DNA of 64,000 nucleotides from Neobacillus niacini (GTDB lineage: Bacteria; Bacillota; Bacilli; Bacillales; Cytobacillaceae): positions 1-64,000 of the forward strand of contig NZ_JACWFG010000013.1 of the NCBI RefSeq assembly GCF_019749295.1. Reading direction: 5' to 3'. The notes under the pieces were generated by a model. The model made no database searches. It saw nothing but the letters and a program-made list of their open reading frames with translations, and was not told the DNA's origin. The position numbers were made by a program, and so were the translations under genes. Numbering within the stretch: the stretch's first letter is position 1; each line of letters opens with the position of its first letter. This document shows, one piece after another, positions 34,110 through 43,741 of this stretch.

Positions 34110-36155
34110 TTGGATATTGACTTATTAGATAATCTAGCATCAACTCACTTAGAAGGTTATTTAGTAAAAAAAGATTTAGTGAGGACTTTTAGCCGTCAAT
34201 TCCCAGTACCAACATATGTAGTAGAATTTTTACTTGGTAGATACTGTGCGAGTACTGATCCTGAAGAAATTAATGAGGGAATTGAAATAGTTCAACGGCA
34301 ACTAAAGTCTAAAACTGTAAGGGCTGGGGAAGAAGAACTTTTTAAAGCACGAGCCCGGGAAAAAGGTCAGGTAAAAATTATCGATCTTATTAGTGCAAGA
34401 CTTGATGCTAAAACGGATTCTTATTTAGCAACTTTGCCAAGTCTAGGATTACGTGATGTTCGTATAGATCCAGATTTAATTAATGAACATGAAAGAATTT
34501 TAACGGGTGGATTCTATGCTGAAATCACTCTAGTATATGATAGTCTTATAGCACTAGAAAAAAATGGAAGACCGTTCGGTATAGAAGCATTAAGAGAGAT
34601 TCAATTATCTAACAGAGATGTATTAGATGTTTTAGCAAAAGCACGAGAGCACTTTACAACTGAACATTGGAAAGACTTTTTATTGAGAAGTATAGGAATA
34701 GAACCAAATATTTTATCGGACCGTGAGAAAAATGCGTTTTTAATGCGTATGGTCCCGTTTGTAGAGAGAAATTACAACATGGTTGAACTTGGTCCACGTG
34801 GAACGGGAAAGAGCCATTTATTTCAACAAGTTTCCCCATATGCTCATTTAATTTCTGGTGGGAAAGCGACAGTTGCTAGGATGTTTGTAAATAATGCTAC
34901 TGGACAAAGAGGTTTAGTATGCCAATACGATGTAATTTGTTTTGATGAAGTCTCTGGAGTTTCTTTCGATCAAAAAGATGGAGTAAACATCATGAAGGGT
35001 TACATGGAATCAGGAGAGTTCAGTCGTGGGAAAGAAAGTATCAGAGCCGATGGTAGTCTAGTTCTTGTTGGAAACTTTGACGTAGATGTAGAGCATCAAC
35101 AAAGGATTGGGCACCTTTTTGGTCCACTTCCACCTGAAATGAGAGATGATACAGCTTTTATGGACAGGATACATGCTTATCTTCCAGGGTGGGATGTACC
35201 GAAAATAAACAAGGAACTTTTAACTAATCAATTTGGATTAGTAAGTGATTTCTGGTCTGAATGTATGAGTCAACTTCGAAATCAAAGTAGAGTCTCTGTA
35301 TTGCAAAATCGTGTCTATTTTGGTGGGGCTTTAAGTGGGAGGGACACTAATGCAGTACTAAAAACAGTAAGTGGACTTTTAAAGCTACTATATCCTTCCA
35401 GTGACATACCAGTTCTTGATGAAGATTTAGAATGGGCTGTTAGAATTTCACTTGAAGCAAGACGTAGAGTAAAGGAACAGCAAAAAAGAATTGGTGCAGC
35501 TGAATTTCGTAATACACACTTTAGCTATACTTTTGGAGAAGATGGCGTAGAAAAGTTCATCTCCACACCTGAATTACATAGTGAAAATAGTATTGGTAAC
35601 GATCCATTAGAACCTGGACAAGTATGGACAATTAGTCCAGGCAATATGGAAGAGAACCCTGGTTTATATAGAATTGAAATTAATGAAGGTCCAGGATCTG
35701 GTGTGAAAGTCTTGAATAAGCCAGTACCAGCACCTTTTAAAGAAAGCCTTGGTTATGCTGAACAAAATTTATATGCACGTGCTAGACAGCTTGTGGGGGA
35801 TAAAGATCCTAGATCACATGAATTTATAGTACAATTAAGAGCGTTTGATGCTTCTAAATCAGGAGCAAAGATTGGGGTAGCGTCATTAGTTTCTTTATGT
35901 TCATCCCTTTTAAAGAAAAGTGTTCGTGGTGGCCTTATTATTGTTGGAGAAATTAATCTTGGTGGTTCAATAGAACCCATTCATAATATAGTAACTATAA
36001 CTGAGATTGCTGTAGAGAAAGGAGCTTCGTCAATTTTAGTTCCTGTTACATGCAGAAAACAACTATTTGACTTATCGGATGATATGGCAACTAAGATTGA
36101 TATTCAATTTTACTCCGATGCCACTGATATCCTACTCAAAGCTATGATAGAATAA
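34110..36155 (+). CDS. brxL: BREX Lon-like protein BrxL
   Basis: This is an AAA+ protein of about 681 residues. Start is best at TTG 34110, 6 bases after GGAGGAG, one base after pglZ. Walker A GPRGTGKSHLF lies near residue 228 and Walker B VICFDEVSGV near 270. The C-terminal 110 residues resemble the Lon protease domain (SGAKIGVASLVSLCSSLL, IIVGEINLGGSIEPI), but the usual Lon catalytic Lys position is not obvious, so it may not be a protease. BrxL defines type 1 BREX and is needed for exclusion but not methylation. A terminator follows at 36184-36226. Confidence 0.92.
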   Translation: MDIDLLDNLASTHLEGYLVKKDLVRTFSRQFPVPTYVVEFLLGRYCASTDPEEINEGIEIVQRQLKSKTVRAGEEELFKARAREKGQVKIIDLISARLDAKTDSYLATLPSLGLRDVRIDPDLINEHERILTGGFYAEITLVYDSLIALEKNGRPFGIEALREIQLSNRDVLDVLAKAREHFTTEHWKDFLLRSIGIEPNILSDREKNAFLMRMVPFVERNYNMVELGPRGTGKSHLFQQVSPYAHLISGGKATVARMFVNNATGQRGLVCQYDVICFDEVSGVSFDQKDGVNIMKGYMESGEFSRGKESIRADGSLVLVGNFDVDVEHQQRIGHLFGPLPPEMRDDTAFMDRIHAYLPGWDVPKINKELLTNQFGLVSDFWSECMSQLRNQSRVSVLQNRVYFGGALSGRDTNAVLKTVSGLLKLLYPSSDIPVLDEDLEWAVRISLEARRRVKEQQKRIGAAEFRNTHFSYTFGEDGVEKFISTPELHSENSIGNDPLEPGQVWTISPGNMEENPGLYRIEINEGPGSGVKVLNKPVPAPFKESLGYAEQNLYARARQLVGDKDPRSHEFIVQLRAFDASKSGAKIGVASLVSLCSSLLKKSVRGGLIIVGEINLGGSIEPIHNIVTITEIAVEKGASSILVPVTCRKQLFDLSDDMATKIDIQFYSDATDILLKAMIE

Positions 36156-36183
36156 TATATATTAGGCCAATTTGTACACACAA

Positions 36184-36226
36184 GAAGAGCAACCTATAAT
36201 GAAAAATTTAGGGCTGCTCTTTTTTG
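36184..36226 (+). terminator. terminator of the BREX operon
   Basis: The arms AAGAGCAACC and GGGCTGCTCTT with a 17-base loop are followed by TTTTTG, 29 bases after brxL. Confidence 0.75.
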
Positions 36227-36413
36227 TAAGGAATGGAATTGAATATAAGATTATTGAATTAGTAAATATTATCAGTTCTACATGTGGAATACGGATCCGT
36301 TATACTTCCAGAACATTTTACACAAATTTTACACATTACTCGTATAAAACCCTATAAATTCAATAACTCCCATTTTCGCCCCCGACCACCGGGGTCGAAC
36401 ATTATTCTATAAC

Positions 36414-36449
36414 GAGCAGAGTATCTTAATAGGAACTCTGCTCTTTTTA
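36414..36449 (+). terminator. second terminator hairpin
   Basis: GAGCAGAGT/ACTCTGCTC with an 11-base loop and TTTTTA follow. No gene lies between 36155 and 36594, so this may belong to a lost gene; the region 36240-36410 is otherwise empty. Confidence 0.65.
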
Positions 36450-36593
36450 TTTCAACATGCATAAATTGAAATTTGATTTTTATATATTTACATCGCATAC
36501 ACCGATTAAGAACAAAACAATTTCCAAGTATGTAAATATTTATGCGTTTCGTTATAATAAGGGTATATACATACAAAATGGAGGAAACGTTAA

Positions 36594-36920
36594 ATGCCTA
36601 TTTATAACAAATTAGTTCGAGATCGTATTCCCGAAATTATTGAAAAGACAGGAAAAAACTTTACTACCAGAATATTAGATAACGGAGAATATATAAAAGA
36701 ATTAAAAACAAAAAGCTTTGAAGAACTTAATGAATACATAAATGCAGAAGATGATAAAGATGCTGTTGAAGAGTTAGCTGACCTTTTGGAGATTATCCAT
36801 GCTCTTGCTGAATGTCATGGAGCGAACATTGAACAGGTGGAACAGGTAAGGCAGGAAAAGGCAGAGAAGCGCGGTGGATTTAAAAATAAAATCTATTTAA
36901 TAGAGGTTGAGGATGAGTAA
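36594..36920 (+). CDS. MazG-like nucleotide pyrophosphohydrolase
   Basis: This 108-residue protein starts at ATG 8 bases after GGAGG. Sequence YNKLVRDRIPEII at the start is typical of the small phosphoribosyl-ATP pyrophosphohydrolase-like subgroup of MazG enzymes. The metal-binding E-x-x-E...E-x-x-D pattern is seen in KSFEELNEYI and AVEELADLLEIIHAL. Such enzymes hydrolyse (d)NTPs or modified nucleotides. It overlaps the helicase gene by 8 bases (ATGAGTAA), so the two are made together. A role in nucleotide control during phage infection is an inference from this coupling. Confidence 0.85.
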   Translation: MPIYNKLVRDRIPEIIEKTGKNFTTRILDNGEYIKELKTKSFEELNEYINAEDDKDAVEELADLLEIIHALAECHGANIEQVEQVRQEKAEKRGGFKNKIYLIEVEDE

Positions 36921-39342
36921 GGTACAGCTGATAACAAGAGACCTTGGATTACATTTGAATGACAAAATAATAGGGGCGGATACAGTCTGTATTTTGTCTT
37001 CCTTTGTCATTAAATCTGGAGTCAAATTTATCAAAGATGCCTTGAAAAAAGCTGCACAAAATGGAGCGGATATTAAGATTTGTACTGGTGATTATTTGTA
37101 CATTACACAGCCTGAGGCTTTAGAAGAGCTGCTTTCAATTGATGACCGTATTAGCATTCGACTTTGGAAAAGTAATGGTACTTCTTTTCACCCAAAAGCT
37201 TATCTTTTTCAATCCAATGAACATGATGTTCTCTTTATTGGTTCTTCCAATCTTTCAAATTCTGCTTTGAATCAAGGTATCGAATGGAATATTTCCGTGA
37301 GTGATGAAAGAGAAGTTTTTGATGAAGCACTAAAGGAATTCCTTGCTCTTTTCTACTCTGATCAAACGGTTCCATTAAATACAGAAACCCTAGAAGAGTA
37401 TCGAGCTAATTATAATGAGTATCAGCGAAAACATCCAAATCTAGTTCGAAAATGGACTGAACTTGAGGAACAAGAATTAATGCTTCCTGCAAAAAAGGAT
37501 AATCCTGAAAAGCCTGAAGTCGTATTAGAACCGCCGGTTTCTTATGGAGAAATACTGCCTCGTTTTGCGCAGATTGAGGCACTTGAAGAGTTGAATAAGA
37601 CTTTAGAAGAAGAATACAATAAAGCTCTGGTTGTGATGGCGACTGGACTGGGAAAAACCTATTTGGCTGGTTTTTTTGCCCAAAACTTTACGAAGATTCT
37701 CTTTATTGCTCATCGTGAGGAAATACTCTATCAAGCAAGAAATTCTTTTCAGAGAATTATGCCTGAAAAGCAGTATGGTATATACAATGGCAAGATAAAA
37801 GAAGGTGTAGCAGATACCATATTTGCTTCAATCTATACACTAAGTATTAAAAAGCATCTTGAGCAGTTTAGAGTGGATGAATTTGATTTGATTATTGTGG
37901 ATGAATTCCATCATGTTGCAGCGGATTCATATAAGCGTGCGTTAGATTATTTTCAGCCTAAATTTCTACTAGGGATAACAGCGACTCCTGATCGGAATGA
38001 CAATAAGGATGTATATGCGCTGTGTGATGGAAACGTTGCATTCAGATTAGATTTCTTGGAAGCGATTAACCGTCAATGGTTATCACCCTTTATTTATTAT
38101 GGGGTATATGATGACACAGACTATAGTCAAATAACGTGGCTGGGAAATCGATATGCCGAAGAGGAATTACTGCAAGTTCAATTAAGAGAAGAATTAGCCC
38201 AAAAGATACTACAAGCCTGGGAAGATAAAAAGCAGACCAGAACACTGGGATTTTGTTCTTCCATTAGACAAGCCGACTATTTATCAAACTATTTTAATAA
38301 CCATGGCTATCATACGGTTAGTCTCCATTCGCAACAGACTGGAATCAGTAGAAATCAGGCCATTTCGCAGCTGGCAAAAGGTGAAATGGATATTATTTTC
38401 ACTGTAGATCTTTTCAATGAAGGTGTAGATATTCCAGCCGTAGACACGCTTTTATTTGTTAGACCGACAGAATCATTAACTGTTTTTACACAACAAATTG
38501 GCCGTGGACTGCGTCTGCATCCTCATAAGGAAAAGTGTGTAATTATTGACTTAATTGGAAATTATCGAAATGCGGATATTAAATTAGGATTATTTGATAC
38601 ACAACCTAATGAGGGTAAACCTAGAAACATCCAACCTACATTACCGGGCTTTTGTGAGATTGATCTGGATGTTAATGTCATTGACCTTCTTAAAGAAATG
38701 ATCAGAAAACGGCAGCCGAGAAGAGAGAAGCTCTTCCAAGATTATATGGAATTAAAGAAGGATATAGGTAGAAGACCTGCATATTTGGAATTACATTTAA
38801 AAGGAGCTTCGGATTCTCCGCAATACCGACAGGAATTTCATTCTTATTTTGGTTTCCTAAAATGGGCTGAAGAATTAACGGAGCGGGAGATTGAAATATT
38901 TGAAAGATATGAAAATTGGTTAGTCGAAGTAGAAAAAACAGGGATGGCTAAAAGCTATAAAATGGTTGTACTATTAGCGATGCTCGAACGAGGGAAATCG
39001 AACTGGTTCAAGCCTATTTCTTCAAAAGATGTAGCACCTTTCTTTCATCACTACCTTATGGAAAAAGAACACCGTAAACGAATTGATTTTTCCGATAAGG
39101 GTGCCAAGAAATTATGGGATTATGATGAAAAAGGTGTAACCAAATTGATTGCTACCATGCCAATGTCAAAATGGAGTGGCAGTTCTAAAGGCTTAATTTC
39201 TTATGAAAATGATGTTTTTCAATTAAATCTTAATGTAATAAAAAAACATGAGGACATTTTATTCACTTGGACAAAGCAAATTTGTGAGTATCGCTTACAT
39301 TTTCACTTTGAACGGAAGGCACGATCACCAATAGGACTATAA
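36913..39342 (+). CDS. PLD-nuclease / SF2 helicase fusion
   Basis: This 809-residue protein has three parts. Residues 1-150 are a phospholipase-D-like nuclease with HPKAYLF and then IGSSNLSNSAL (HxK...N motif near 93-118). Residues 215-590 are a superfamily 2 helicase: Walker A MATGLGKTYLA (about 243), DEFHH box (about 330), GITATPDR, and motif VI QQIGRGLRLH. The C-terminal 200 residues match the DUF3427-like region found in such fusions. Proteins of this plan are common in defence islands and are thought to translocate on and cut foreign DNA. The start is ATG 36913 inside the MazG gene's end. Confidence 0.88.
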   Translation: MSKVQLITRDLGLHLNDKIIGADTVCILSSFVIKSGVKFIKDALKKAAQNGADIKICTGDYLYITQPEALEELLSIDDRISIRLWKSNGTSFHPKAYLFQSNEHDVLFIGSSNLSNSALNQGIEWNISVSDEREVFDEALKEFLALFYSDQTVPLNTETLEEYRANYNEYQRKHPNLVRKWTELEEQELMLPAKKDNPEKPEVVLEPPVSYGEILPRFAQIEALEELNKTLEEEYNKALVVMATGLGKTYLAGFFAQNFTKILFIAHREEILYQARNSFQRIMPEKQYGIYNGKIKEGVADTIFASIYTLSIKKHLEQFRVDEFDLIIVDEFHHVAADSYKRALDYFQPKFLLGITATPDRNDNKDVYALCDGNVAFRLDFLEAINRQWLSPFIYYGVYDDTDYSQITWLGNRYAEEELLQVQLREELAQKILQAWEDKKQTRTLGFCSSIRQADYLSNYFNNHGYHTVSLHSQQTGISRNQAISQLAKGEMDIIFTVDLFNEGVDIPAVDTLLFVRPTESLTVFTQQIGRGLRLHPHKEKCVIIDLIGNYRNADIKLGLFDTQPNEGKPRNIQPTLPGFCEIDLDVNVIDLLKEMIRKRQPRREKLFQDYMELKKDIGRRPAYLELHLKGASDSPQYRQEFHSYFGFLKWAEELTEREIEIFERYENWLVEVEKTGMAKSYKMVVLLAMLERGKSNWFKPISSKDVAPFFHHYLMEKEHRKRIDFSDKGAKKLWDYDEKGVTKLIATMPMSKWSGSSKGLISYENDVFQLNLNVIKKHEDILFTWTKQICEYRLHFHFERKARSPIGL

Positions 39343-39349
39343 TATGAAT

Positions 39350-39386
39350 GTCAAAAGGGCTGCTCAAAATAAGCGGCCCTTTTGAC
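39350..39386 (+). terminator. strong terminator
   Basis: A perfect 11-bp stem GTCAAAAGGGC/GCCCTTTTGAC with extra inner pairs directly follows the helicase gene. It separates the MazG/helicase pair from the next operon. Confidence 0.8.
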
Positions 39387-39586
39387 GTATATATACCTCT
39401 AATACCTTACCAAGTAATATGTCTATTATTGTAAATTGGTGGATGTTATAATGTGAGTAAAGCACTATTATTATAGTAGAAATATTTTTAATATCAGTCA
39501 TAATTTTTTTCTAATTAAAAAAATGATAGTTTTTTTTAGGAAATTCATTTTTTTATAATAGATTTGTATATTTTGGGGGTTTGAAA

Positions 39587-41527
39587 ATGAAGACCTTTTG
39601 GAATTTTCCTGCTGCAGTCGGGGGAATGATTAATTCAATAAATAATGCAGGGCTGGAAACATTCCGTGGCAATGCCTTGGATTCACTAACAAGAGAAATT
39701 TGCCAGAATTCCCTGGACGCTGTTAAAGATAAGAATAACCCAGTTGTGGTGGAGTTTAATCGTTTTTCCATGCCAATCAATAACTTTCCTAAGCGGTATG
39801 AGTTAATCAACGTCTTTAAATTTTGCAAACAAACTTGGGAAGGCCATAATAAGAAAAGTGAAGATTTCATAGAACAAGCGTTATCCATTTTAGGTCGAAA
39901 TGAAATCAGTTTTTTAAGAATCAGTGATTTTAATACAAAAGGTTTAGAAGGTGCAAGGGAAGGCAATCTTGTTTCGCCTTGGTCTTCTTTAATAAAAGAA
40001 GCAGGATCCTCGAATAAAGAAGGAGATTCTGGCGGTAGCTTCGGAATTGGAAAGTCAGCACCATTTCTCAATTCTAATTTGAGAACGCTTTTTTACTCTT
40101 CTTATGATACTTCAGGATATCAATCACATATTGGTGTAGCAAATATTATGTCATTTAAAAAGAATGATAACCAGGTGACATTAGGTAATGGATATTACAC
40201 GCATAATGATCACTCAATGGCCATTCCAAATTTAATACATCTGGATGAGAGCTTCCAAAGAAATGAAACGGGAACGGATATCTATGTTTCGGCTTTTGAA
40301 CCCAAGGAAGATTGGGAAGGTGAAATAAAAAAATCTGTTTTATTCAACTTTTTTATTACTGTTTTTAAGGGGAAATTGGTTGTCAAAATTAACGATTTTG
40401 AAATCAACGATCAAAATATTGGTCAATTGATTTATGAATTAGAAGACACGGAAGTTAACAGAATTTTAAAGAATTATTATAATCTTTTAATATCCAACAA
40501 AACCATTAAAATCCCGTACCCAGCCATGAACTTTTCCAAAGGGACTCGTATTGAAGAAGGAGAAGCGGAACTCTATTTACTCAATGGTGAGGACTTAAAT
40601 AGAAGAGTATTAATGACGAGAAAAACAGGAATGCGTATTTTTGAGCAGAAGAATATCAGCGGAAGCATTTCGTTTACGGGACTTTTGATGATAACAGGAT
40701 CACAGATGAACAACATCTTTAAACAAATGGAGAACCCTGCACACAATGAATGGGCGCCGGAGCGATATGAGAAGGACCCTAAGTTAGCCAAAAAGGTATA
40801 TGCTGATTTAAGGAAATTCATCCGAGACACTGTGAAGAATACTTTCCAGGAAAAAATTACAGATGAAATGGATGCTGTCGGTTTAAGCGACTTTTTACCG
40901 AATAAGGACTTTAGTAACTCATCCTCTGTGAGTAAGACAGAATCATTAAATTCATCTATAAAGGCAATTGTTACAAAACAAAAGGAAAAAGAAACACCTA
41001 AAACCACTAGAAAAAAAGGGAAGGATACAAAGGAATTTGAAGAACAGTTAGCAGGGGAATTTGGTATTTCTCCAACAGGTGATCAAGGTGGAAACGGTAC
41101 TGGTGAACACACTGACGGAGGAACAGAAGGTGCCGGCGCAGCCAATACTAGCGGAAATAACGAGATGGATGAAAATCAACGTGGAGAACAAGGAAATCGC
41201 AGGGAGCGAAAACCTAGTAAACACCCCATTCAGGTTAAGCAAAGATATGTTTGTGTTGATCGAAACAATGGCAAATATAAGTTTAATATTGTACCAGAAA
41301 AGACCCTGTCAAGAGGTCGTTTGGTGTTTAGTGTTGTAGGGGAGCAAAGTGATTATGATTTGCCGATTAAAGCAGCCTTTACAGATGATAGTAATGTTAC
41401 GATTGAAAAAGTAAGTTCTAACACCGTATACCTTACTACTCTTAAAAAAAATAAGGGTGTTGTGGTAAATGTTGAGATTGATTATTCCAATTATTGCGTG
41501 ATGGAGGTGGAATTGTATGAAGATTAA
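39587..41527 (+). CDS. GHKL-type ATPase, first gene of an unnamed operon
   Basis: This 646-residue protein starts at ATG 39587, 8 bases after GGGGGT, and a TATAAT box lies at 39554-39559. Residues 30-330 look like a GHKL (Hsp90/MutL/histidine-kinase) ATPase: N-box REICQNSLDA (34-43), an LRISDFNTKGL Asp motif (about 110) and the glycine lid GGSFGIGKSA (about 147). Residues 480-550 form a Gly/Asn-rich linker (GDQGGNGTGEHTDGG). The last 90 residues are beta-rich. GHKL ATPases of this sort act in MutL-like and other defence systems. It overlaps the next gene by 11 bases. Confidence 0.75.
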   Translation: MKTFWNFPAAVGGMINSINNAGLETFRGNALDSLTREICQNSLDAVKDKNNPVVVEFNRFSMPINNFPKRYELINVFKFCKQTWEGHNKKSEDFIEQALSILGRNEISFLRISDFNTKGLEGAREGNLVSPWSSLIKEAGSSNKEGDSGGSFGIGKSAPFLNSNLRTLFYSSYDTSGYQSHIGVANIMSFKKNDNQVTLGNGYYTHNDHSMAIPNLIHLDESFQRNETGTDIYVSAFEPKEDWEGEIKKSVLFNFFITVFKGKLVVKINDFEINDQNIGQLIYELEDTEVNRILKNYYNLLISNKTIKIPYPAMNFSKGTRIEEGEAELYLLNGEDLNRRVLMTRKTGMRIFEQKNISGSISFTGLLMITGSQMNNIFKQMENPAHNEWAPERYEKDPKLAKKVYADLRKFIRDTVKNTFQEKITDEMDAVGLSDFLPNKDFSNSSSVSKTESLNSSIKAIVTKQKEKETPKTTRKKGKDTKEFEEQLAGEFGISPTGDQGGNGTGEHTDGGTEGAGAANTSGNNEMDENQRGEQGNRRERKPSKHPIQVKQRYVCVDRNNGKYKFNIVPEKTLSRGRLVFSVVGEQSDYDLPIKAAFTDDSNVTIEKVSSNTVYLTTLKKNKGVVVNVEIDYSNYCVMEVELYED

Positions 41528-42362
41528 TCATTCCTATCCATACCCTGTACTTTATATGAATAATGACGACTATATGGATTCAAGTTTTAACACGAAAATC
41601 CAAGTTTATGAATCGTTTGGTGAAGTAAAGATTCATGCCGATTTTGAATTAATTAACCAAGGAATTCAGGATTTAATTGACAATCACTATGGGGTTTATT
41701 TAATTCATATTGAATGTGGTCAAACTAGCTATCGTCAAGCCTTTCAATCTAGTAAAAAGACTGTGGACATCTCGATCCCAACAAGTGTGCTTCGAGGAAA
41801 AATATTAATCCATTCCTTTATTATCGCCAGTGAGAAAATTGAAAACTATCAAAATCAATTGTTAAATGATTGGTTTAAAGATATTGCTATTTCTTTTGAA
41901 AAAGGAAACCTACTCGCAATTGGGGATGCGATTGAAACGACTTTATTCGAAGAGAATTTAGAACTTTTAAATCTGCCTTCCATTGCTAAGGTAACGAAAT
42001 CGAATAAAAATGAATTCATGGAAGTGGATATCCATTCCAACTTTATTACGATTTCACTACCAGAATATGAATATAACCAATATGCATCAAATGCTAATTC
42101 AAGATTAAAGAATACCATCTTGTCCACTGTCATTGTTCCGAGTTTAGTATATGTATTTTCAAAACTACAGGATAACCGTGAAGACCTGGAAGGGTACACC
42201 TGGTATCAAGTGTTGGAGAAAATTTTTGCTGATAACAATGTTAACATTCACGACGTCGGTACGGATTCATTGTCGGCTTTGAAGGCTGCTCAAATGGTAT
42301 TAAGAAAACCTTTAAAAACCAGTCTCGAAGAAATCGAGAAGCTAAATAAAATGGAGGATTAA
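41517..42362 (+). CDS. unknown protein of the GHKL operon
   Basis: This 281-residue protein is coupled to the ATPase gene by an 11-base overlap and to the next gene by a one-base gap. The N-terminal half is beta-rich (FGEVKIHADFELINQG, YLIHIECGQTSYRQAF), resembling a carbohydrate- or protein-binding sandwich. The C-terminal half is helical (STVIVPSLVYVFSKLQDN). No catalytic motif is visible. It is probably an adaptor or structural partner of the GHKL ATPase. I do not recognise the family. Confidence 0.65.
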   Translation: MKINHSYPYPVLYMNNDDYMDSSFNTKIQVYESFGEVKIHADFELINQGIQDLIDNHYGVYLIHIECGQTSYRQAFQSSKKTVDISIPTSVLRGKILIHSFIIASEKIENYQNQLLNDWFKDIAISFEKGNLLAIGDAIETTLFEENLELLNLPSIAKVTKSNKNEFMEVDIHSNFITISLPEYEYNQYASNANSRLKNTILSTVIVPSLVYVFSKLQDNREDLEGYTWYQVLEKIFADNNVNIHDVGTDSLSALKAAQMVLRKPLKTSLEEIEKLNKMED

Positions 42363-42363
42363 A

Positions 42364-43119
42364 GTGAAATTATCATTCATTACAGATGAGACTTTAATGG
42401 ATTTACGGACGAATTATGATTCATATAAAGAACATTACTATACAAAAGATAACGTTTGGTTTGACGAGTATTTTCGTGAAGAGGCTCGAGTGGTTGAATC
42501 CAAAATTGACTTTGAAATGCCAGAGTTTAATTACCATGAGGAATATGCTATTAGTGATCGGGAAAATGTAAAAGTCATCTATGATGCTCTGAAACATTTA
42601 ACCGTATCTCAAGCAACACAAGAAAAGCTTTGGTCAGGATTAGCTCATTTACAATTTAGAGATTTCACTTACTATCGCTTAAAAAATGAATTGCAAGATA
42701 AAAAGGATCAGCGAATCAACACAGCCATTTTCTTTAAAAACGGAAATAAACGGTCGCTATTTGTTCACATTCTGGCTCGATTGTGGTGGGTTGGATATAT
42801 GACCTATGATGAATCTAATACTAGTAATCCCTACTGGTTAACGGACTTCTTCACTGAAAAAGATTTCTCTGCAAGATGTGTTGTATTCTTTTCAAGTAAT
42901 TTTACATCTAACCGCAATATTACCAGGGGTATTCTAAAATCAATTATTAAGCTTGAAAAAAGAGGAATTCAGATTAAACGGGATCACTTTGTTCAGGCAA
43001 ATAAATATTTGAATGTAGTTGGCGGGGCAATGATCTTAGATATGCTTTCGACTGATGAAGTGGAAGAAATGATTGATCAGTATTTGGTTAAATATTATAG
43101 TTTGGAAGTTGGAGTATAG
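42364..43119 (+). CDS. DUF6339-like protein, last gene of the GHKL operon
   Basis: This 251-residue protein begins at GTG right after the preceding stop (GAGGATTAAAGTG). It is mainly helical with a conserved-looking core: HLTVSQATQEKLWSGLAHL, FFKNGNKRSLFVHILARLWW and ARCVVFFSSNFTSNR. The R-x-LWW block and length fit my recollection of DUF6339, a family of unknown function linked to defence loci. No nuclease motif stands out, though the KNGNKRS and R-LWW residues could form an active site. A terminator follows at 43229-43270. Confidence 0.6.
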   Translation: MKLSFITDETLMDLRTNYDSYKEHYYTKDNVWFDEYFREEARVVESKIDFEMPEFNYHEEYAISDRENVKVIYDALKHLTVSQATQEKLWSGLAHLQFRDFTYYRLKNELQDKKDQRINTAIFFKNGNKRSLFVHILARLWWVGYMTYDESNTSNPYWLTDFFTEKDFSARCVVFFSSNFTSNRNITRGILKSIIKLEKRGIQIKRDHFVQANKYLNVVGGAMILDMLSTDEVEEMIDQYLVKYYSLEVGV

Positions 43120-43164
43120 ATCGTTTTACAAGGAAATAACTGGGGTGTTTTTGATAATTTAGAT

Positions 43165-43472
43165 TTGAGCCACTGATAAACGTATTGGTCACATAAAAAA
43201 TGAGCCACCTGCCTAGCTTTTCTAATAAAAACCCTTTGAAATTAATAATAATTAAATTCAAAGGGTTTCTCTTGTACGCTCTTTATAAATTCCTCCATCA
43301 TGATACCTTCAGAATTGCCGTTATGGCTTTATATGTAACCATCAAATAGAAATCAACAGTTTTTAGGAAATAAGATTAAATGATTACGGCCATTGAAATG
43401 TACCACCTCTGACATAGTTTTTACCACCGAATGACAAAGAATGTACCAAAGAATGACAGACTGTTTACCACT
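43165..43472. mobile_element. possible IS21-like end remnant
   Basis: On the minus strand, 43399-43472 shows several spaced copies of GGTGGTA / TTTGGTACA-like units with GTCA between them (TGGTAAACAGTCTGTCA, TTGGTACATTCTTTGTCA, CGGTGGTAAAAACTATGTCA, AGAGGTGGTACATTT). Multiple short terminal repeats of this style are typical of IS21-family ends. At 43165-43210 a different pair, GTGGCTC...GTGGCTC, recalls the other kind of end. No transposase gene is left between them. This is interpretation of short patterns, so confidence is low. Confidence 0.4.
43229..43270. terminator. bidirectional terminator
   Basis: A perfect 12-bp stem AAACCCTTTGAA/TTCAAAGGGTTT with a 16-base AT-rich loop and T-rich flanks follows the DUF6339-like gene. 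Confidence 0.75.
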
Positions 43473-43741
43473 GTAATCCATCTAGTGATAAAAGATATAA
43501 AACCATAGTTTTGAGAATCAAAATGTTATAAAAAATCGATTGACTTTCAATAAGATCAGTCTTCTGCAAATGGTCAAGATTAACTCTTGTATTACATAGT
43601 AGACCATTACTGCGCAATAAAAATCTGAATTTGTAAATGACTTTGTAAAAGGATGTCATTAAGCTAGCGATTCAGTTTTAGTTTATGAAAAGTGAAAAAG
43701 GGGAGGGGTGTTCAGTATGCCTCCTATGAATACCAGAATTT

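Noticed and set aside
10009-36398. Shared short sequence CCCCGACCAC near 10017 and 36382 considered as attachment-site repeats
   Set aside because: Only about 10 bases are shared and the second copy lies in a small hairpin. That is too short to support an integration event.
36240-36410. Possible gene after the BREX terminator (frame at 36172-36357)
   Set aside because: The frame crosses the BREX terminator hairpin and lacks a ribosome site.
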